Of a stretch of DNA of 64,000 bases, positions 57,561 to 64,000 are shown piece after piece. This DNA is from Archilochus colubris (taxonomy: Eukaryota > Chordata > Aves > Apodiformes > Trochilidae). The DNA is taken from positions 97,227,115 through 97,291,114 of the forward strand of contig CM041085.1 of assembly GCA_023079485.1 (NCBI GenBank), given 5' to 3'. A program made the position numbers and the translations under genes. The notes under the pieces are model-generated. The model saw only the letters and a list, made by a program, of their open reading frames with translations, was not told the origin of the DNA and did no database searches. Every line of letters starts with the position of its first letter. The stretch's first letter is position 1.

Positions 57561-60500
57561 TCCTAACTCTTCCAGTTGGGGTGGGCAGGAAAAGTACACT
57601 CAGAATTCTTTGCCATTTTTCTGATTTTGTTCCATGGGAGGTAAGTTCCTTCCTTCTCTACAGCCAGCAAAATGGATGCAGGTGCAATGCAAGCAAGCAG
57701 GCATACTCATTAAAAAAAAAAATGCACTGATGAAAAAGAGTCACCTGCATTTTACCAGAGTGCCAGAGGTCAGAGAGCTGCTTAAACTTCCTTCCTAGCT
57801 CTGACTCTTCAGCCCTTCTGCCACAGGAGTGCCTTGCCAGATACACCTTGCATCGGGTGAGTATCCACACAGAGCTGAGGGCAATGATCTCTCATCAACA
57901 GAAGATCCAACAACTGAAAATAGGGATGTGAGAGCAGGATGGGAAAGAATTTAACGCACTGGGCAGGTAAATGAATATACCAGAATGAGAGTGTAATTTC
58001 CCCAGAAGTGCAGTTTTGGAGGCTTTTCCTTCCTCAGAGCTGGAAGCCTCACTGAAGCAGTGCATGTATGCTTGCATGGCATTTATTATACCAATAACTA
58101 ACATCCAGGATCTATAATGCTGATGACATTACTAAAGAATGCCCATTTTGTCTACTTCAATTCACAAAGAAGTCTTGCAATACAAGTCTTGCAACCAAGA
58201 ATGTAGAAAATTGAAGAAATTACTGCACCTAAAAATAACACAAATTTGACTCAAAAGCTTTTATTCATTGTAAACCTATGCATCACTCTTCCCTCTCTAC
58301 TAGGTGGATTTTCTCAGAATGTGCTTCCAATTGTTATGTACTTTCCAGTTATTTCCAATACAAAGATTGTTGTGTTAAATGCAAACAGATTCAGAAGTAT
58401 TGTTAGAACTTATCTGGATACTTGATCTTATAGAATGCCAAGGACATTTTACTATTAATATGGAAAGCACTATTGGCTTGCATAAAGAGTGAAAACAAAT
58501 TCATGTACTCCATCACTTGGCTGCAGCTAAGCTTCCTGGTTTCAGAGAAAGAAATGGCTCTTCTTTTTACTTTATGGAAAATCACAAGTCACCTCACTGA
58601 AAAGACTGCAGCTCTTGGAATCATATTTTCTGCTTTTTGATGTTAACAACAGGCTTCCAGAGCAGATAAATTGGATGTTTTCTTTCTCTGCCTGAAGCTC
58701 CTTGCAAAGCAAACTTACAAGTAAAAGTGGGAGTGGTGGGGCTATATCAGGACTCCTCCAATATGTGTCTCCTCATTCCTCATCAGTGCAGACAGCCTGA
58801 GCACAGGCATCTGCATGTTCCTGTCTCTTGGGAGAAGAGAAGCTACTTTTTGCCTGCAAAAAACAATGGAAGCAACTACTAGAAAATATTCATCCTTAAA
58901 GAAAACAACTGAATAACTTCAAGGGAAGGGAATCTCTGAGAACATAGATAGTTCCTCCCTTTTCCTTCTTATTATGTCCATCCTAACATCAATACCATAA
59001 TTATAAACAAAAAAACAATTAAAGCACTTTTTTACTACTCATTTCCAAATCTTGCTTCCTGCTCATTAGGGAACAAGTTGTCTTTGTACAAGTAATCTCT
59101 CTACATAATTATCATATTCCATAACTTGAATTAATCAATGCCCATCTCATTTTACTTCTCATTGCAAAAGTAGAACTGGACTAAATAAAATGCCTACAAC
59201 TTATTTTCCTGAACATTTATTTTCTTCTTTCTTTGTCTGAAGTAAATCTCAGTCAACCAGATTAAAAAACAAACAAACAAAAAAAGCAAAACCAAAAACA
59301 ACTTGGGAAGTTGGATTGCTGTAAATTATAGATGTGTTTGAAATATCAAGAAAACTGTTACTAGTCTTTTGTGTTGTTCCTGTGGTCTCAGGAGAGCACA
59401 TTTATTTTGCTTAAAGTCATGCACCCTCTTCCTAGCAGCTCTAATATTGGTACTATTAAGTCAGAAAGTAATCAGAAAGCACTTTTTAATTTCTCTTTAA
59501 TTATGTCATCACCTTAACAAAGCAATAGAAATACCAAAAAGAAGCATGAAACACTTCCAGACAGAAAATGTTTTTTACACACTTGCATGTTGTTTTTAAC
59601 ACAAAAAAGTTCATTTCTAAGTATAAGCAAAGGCAACTCTATACTACTAAAGGCTTCACAGTTAAATGCCTCTTTAAAATTTATAATTCAACTTATTTTT
59701 TCCAGTTTTTACATGCTTAAACTTGTTTTTAACACTCCTAGCCAAGTAACAAATTAGCTCTCATTCAGGCCATATAAATACCATTTGGGCCACATGGAGA
59801 GCAACTTCACATGATTCCCAGTAACACATCATCATTAACATGGACTCTCAAGGGGTCTTTCCCAGATTTCAAACAGGAAATGTTTTCAATGACAGGTATG
59901 TGTAACAAAAGGTAAAAAGTTTAAAAAAGTCCTGTAAAAGTAGATTGAAAATACTAGAAAAATCTGAGGTAAACACATACCTGCATGTTTGGGTAATCAA
60001 GTTTTTCAAATTATCCACATAATTAATACTCATCATTTCCAACTCAATTCATAGGAGATTAATTAAAAATTAATCGGGATAGTAAAAAATGTAAACACTG
60101 CCAAGGTAAAATATTTGCTCATCCTGTGGATGGGGGCATCAGGACCCAGGGAAGCCCAGAGCTCTGCTTTGCCTGCGGAGGGGTGATGGAAGGAGAGCGG
60201 TTCTGCAAGGAGGTGTCAGAAGGGGCATTTACAGATCTCTGTTTGCACAGAACTTGGCTTTTCAAGTTGCATCACAAACTCATCTTATTTTTAAGCTTTT
60301 CCCTGAGGACAGAGTTTTATTTGGGTGAGGCTGGAGAGACAGGTTAACAGGTTTGCTCAGGAAGCAGCTCCTCCCTGCCAGGACAGCTCTTTTCACTGAG
60401 GCTTTTCATAAGTGGCCATGGCCATCACAGGCCACAAAATCAGGGAAATCATTCAGAATTAAACAAAATGTTCTTACCCTGTTTATTTTTCAGCTAACTC

Positions 60501-63500
60501 CAAGAAATAACTGAGAAGACCAAGGGCAGGCTGTACCCAGCAGCCAAAAGAAATCCAATTACCACTCAAAGGGTGTTTATGGGATGGGTTTTTTAACTGC
60601 AAAGGGATGAAATCTCTACTTTGCAAATTATAACAGAAAATTAAAACAAAACAAGTAGGTACATACAAGCATTACTATACTAATTAGACCATCTATTTAA
60701 ATACATTAGACTTACTGTTTTCTTTTTATATACAGTATAAATAGTCATCTCAAAAAAAGAAATCTACAATTTATGGCTGGGATTTCCACAAATATGTAAG
60801 ACACCCTAAGAAGAATTTATGAGGATAAAGAGTACAAGCCACAAAACAAGCACTTAACATCTTAAGCATGCAAATTTCTACTGGAAAAGCTTCCTCAGGC
60901 ATCAGATGATGTGCTTATAGTATGAAGCTGAAATGTCTATTTAAGAGAGAGTATATACTTGCTCTGGTGTTTGTAGTCACAAAGCCTTCCCATGCCCAAA
61001 CCACAGGGCATATAAGGCTGTGATGAATGGACATTTTATTTCCCACTCACTGAAGCTTTGTCACTATGCAGTTAAAACCAACAGATTTAATGAAGAAAAG
61101 AGACACATACTGGGAGAACAAAAAAGCAGACTTTAAATTCACAAAGGCATTCAACAAGTTTTTCAAATCCCGATGCAATCAGAAATGCCTTATATGTGGA
61201 TCCAGAACTTAAAAAGAATTCATTTTATGGGCATCTACCATCACATCCAATGGTCTCCTAAGTTCAAAGGTAAAAATTAAAAATAATTAATTTAACCCAA
61301 ATCATAAGCTTGTTTGCTTTTTCTGTTTATTCTTTCCAGAAAATTAGCTTCGGAAAAATGAAAAATCCATGCAGGGAAATAAGGATGTTTTCAAGGCAAA
61401 GTCGACCTGCAAAAGCCAATAAGTAAAAAATACTTACCCTATACATGCAAATTCTACTTCAGATAACAGACCAAGCTGTATTTATTAATATAAACTGATA
61501 ATGCAACATTTTTTTTCCAAATTTTCTTGAAAAGAGTTTGGGAAGGGATAAGGGATTATAAACGTATGCCATAGAGTGGCAAAACTGACCTATGTAATAC
61601 ACCTAAGTACCCGAGTGTCAGGGCTGCACTTAAGTTATTACCTACTTCTTATATCTCTTTTCTAAGAGTTCTTCATATTGCAAGTTCATCAGAAATAGAA
61701 AACTTACCTTGTACTGTCTCAAGTGGTCAGCATGCCTACAACTTTCTGCAATTGCTACTTATATCCAGCATCTATTGAGAGATAGATATCTTTTATACAG
61801 ATATGATCAGTATAAAGATCAAATCTGAATGTTGCTTAAGTTTTTTGTATTATAGATCTTGCTTTCAGCCACTGAAATTACTTTGACAAACTGCTCAGTT
61901 TGAAATCTCAAAGAATACTATCTCAGACTACTTTTATATTTTATACAATATTTCGTCTGTTTCCACTACTTGTATGCAGTTCTTCACATGCAACATATAA
62001 CAGAAATGTAAAAGAAAATGTCAAAAGAAGATGTCAAAAAGAAAACATCTACTACAGAAAGAACATAACGTTGACACAGTATAAAACAACTCAGAAAATA
62101 TTCATGTCATAATGGGGAAGATTATAAGATTTTCTGCCTCAGTTTTCAAAACTGTTGTTTACTGAACCAAGACAGATGTTTCAGCATGTATAAAAATTTT
62201 AGAAATTTCATGTGATTTACCTTATTGATAGAGAGCTACAGAAAAAGAATAGTCTTTAAATATAGTATAGGTGATGTTTCCATATGAAGAAAGGTGTTTA
62301 AAAATCTTTAATAATTGCTATTTACATTCCTGACACTTATGTCTTCAATCTACATGTAAAACAGGTTTTATCTATACACAACAATCTAACTGGTGAACAT
62401 TTTAATTGGTTTAGTTTAGCTGTTTCTACCCCCTACAAAGGTGCTATTACACTTACTTAAGCTTTGCCCAGGCCAATAAAGTTAAATCAGAAAGTTAATA
62501 AAGTGAATCTGGACTGAGCAAACCATCTACTCACATAATCAAATTACTCTAATTGGCTCCTGCAGCCCTGCCACAGCTCCACAGCTCTTCCTGCCCGATG
62601 AAAGTTATCCTTTCTCTGGCACTTTAAACCAAATGCCTGGGCCTTTTTTAGTTGAAACTGAGAATATCACATAAATTAAATATCTGAATTTTATGATTCA
62701 GTTAACTTCTTTTAAAAAAATAACTTAAAATACTTCCACGTCTCAAATTGCTCAGAGAATTTATCAAAATGCCATCAAACCAAAATTTCTCCTTGAACAC
62801 AAATTAGTTACTATCCCAAATGATTGATAAACAGCTTTAAATGCCTTAAAAATGCACTCTGCTTTGATAGGCAGATTCCTGGCAGCACCTCAGTTGCTGT
62901 GTATTTTTATATACATATGCCACACCATCACACTGCTGCTCCAACTTTTTACATTATCATAGAATGGTAGTTAATGGTAATGGTAATTATCTTAGCAGAC
63001 AGTGCAATTTATTTACTTGTATTTATTTTGAGTTCTGAATGGCTCACTACAATTATCTGCACCAGACTACACACTGCCCCACGTATTTTCAAAAATATTT
63101 CTGAAGCTTTAAGGAAAAAAGTTTCCTCACCCACTATTAAAATATTATAAGCCTTGATTCAGATGCATTTTAAAGATCTGGATATTGATGACAAATTTCA
63201 TCTGATTACCATTAAATTTATCTAATCATCATGATAATCAGTCATTAAATAGAAGCTGCCACAGGGTATCAAAGAGTGAGGTTTTATATTGAAGTAGTCA
63301 ATCAAAACCTTGTAAAACCAAAATATTTACAGTCTGTAAAGCACGTGGCCTTTGGACAGACACTATAAGCCTCTGAATATAAATGTTTTGAGAACTCTGC
63401 ACTGAATTTCATGCTGCCCCAGCTATGATGCTAACACTGCTTGGATATATTTCGAACAAGTACGGACTTGCTTATTCTATACCTTCATTCCAACAATGGA

Positions 63501-64000
63501 AATGGCATCAGTATGGCTAATAAAAGGCTACTAACTCAATCAGTCTGGATAATAACTTGACACTTAGCAGTCTCCATCCTGCTTACCAAAAACAGTCATT
63601 AGTTAAAGGTAATGCTATGTACGAAGTAGTATTCTTTTCCTTTTTTAGACCAGCCAGGCAATGAGCAGACTGTTGTAGTAAGTGATTTAAAAGGAAAGAA
63701 TGCTGAAAGAAAATGTTTCTGAAAGTTCCAGGGAGTGGCAATTGGAAAGAGAATTAAAAATCTGGAAATCTGAACAACAAGAGATTACAACAAAAAAGGA
63801 AGCAATGTCGCAGTCATTAAAACTGATTTTGTAGTTAAATATGGATACTCATTGTTTTTCTTAGTAGGTCTTAGAAAACAACTCAAAAAACCAAACCAAA
63901 ATAAATCCCAAAGACACAAACAAGAGAGAACACTACATTGCCTTGATAATGTAAAAAGTTGGAGCAGCAGTGTGATAGTATGGCTTATGTATATAAAAAA

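Larger units (their letters stand above)
51213..64000 (-). other. Intron 1 of PXDN (3' part, continues beyond the window)
   Basis: This is 12.8 kb with no exon recognised. A CpG-rich first exon with a signal peptide is absent, so the promoter lies further right. Simple repeats occur at 55.53, 56.83, 57.54 and 59.27 kb, and an A/C-rich tract at 56.32-56.39 kb. Locally GC-richer stretches at about 53.70-53.93 and 60.12-60.43 kb are unidentified; no family-like protein is encoded there. Otherwise nothing is seen. Confidence 0.75.

Noticed and set aside
62957..62970. ATCATAGAATGG as a CR1 3' end
   Set aside because: Only a dozen bases match and the following sequence diverges at once, so it is too short to call.

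Overview
The window is vertebrate nuclear DNA, almost certainly from a bird. It is AT-rich and intron-dominated, every coding block is bounded by GT/AG splice sites, and the recognisable transposons are CR1 non-LTR retrotransposons, two of which carry the (ATTCTATG)n 3' tail typical of avian CR1. One gene accounts for all the convincing coding sequence: PXDN (peroxidasin), on the minus strand. It enters from the right (5') side and leaves at the left (3') side. Its protein is very similar to human peroxidasin as I remember it; no search was run. Eighteen internal exons were read, corresponding to human exons 2-19 if the exon order is conserved. They total 3,752 bp, about 1,250 codons, with one continuous reading frame and consistent phases at every junction. 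The signal-peptide/LRRNT exon lies beyond position 64000, and the last exons (end of the peroxidase C-terminal tail and the VWC domain) lie below position 1. Layout, in transcription order: 64000-51213 is the end of intron 1 with no recognisable exon. Five 72-bp LRR exons follow at 51.2, 49.6, 42.8, 35.4 and 34.9 kb. The LRR C-terminal cap exon is at 32.9 kb. Four Ig C2 domains are encoded between 30.2 and 20.1 kb. Two linker exons are at 16.5 and 16.0 kb. A single 1,504-bp exon at 11.4-9.9 kb holds nearly the whole haem peroxidase domain, with its distal His, distal Arg, haem-ester Asp and Glu, Ca2+ loop and proximal His all present. Two further exons are at 9.1 and 7.9 kb. The last 7.7 kb is the start of the next intron. 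Peroxidasin is a secreted multidomain haem peroxidase that makes hypobromite to form sulfilimine cross-links in collagen IV of basement membranes; nothing in these exons suggests loss of that activity. The introns hold at least seven CR1 fragments of different ages (the largest at 1.94-2.77, 20.40-20.94, 31.13-32.35 and 41.25-41.80 kb), short tandem duplications and simple repeats. The least explained intronic structure is a pair of 142-bp direct repeats (about 93% identical, ungapped), 1,213 bp apart in intron 4, enclosing a segment with a small CpG-rich patch. I see no tRNA, rRNA, CRISPR or second protein-coding gene, and no convincing new biological system. The most informative observations are the Ig intron phases and that repeat pair.
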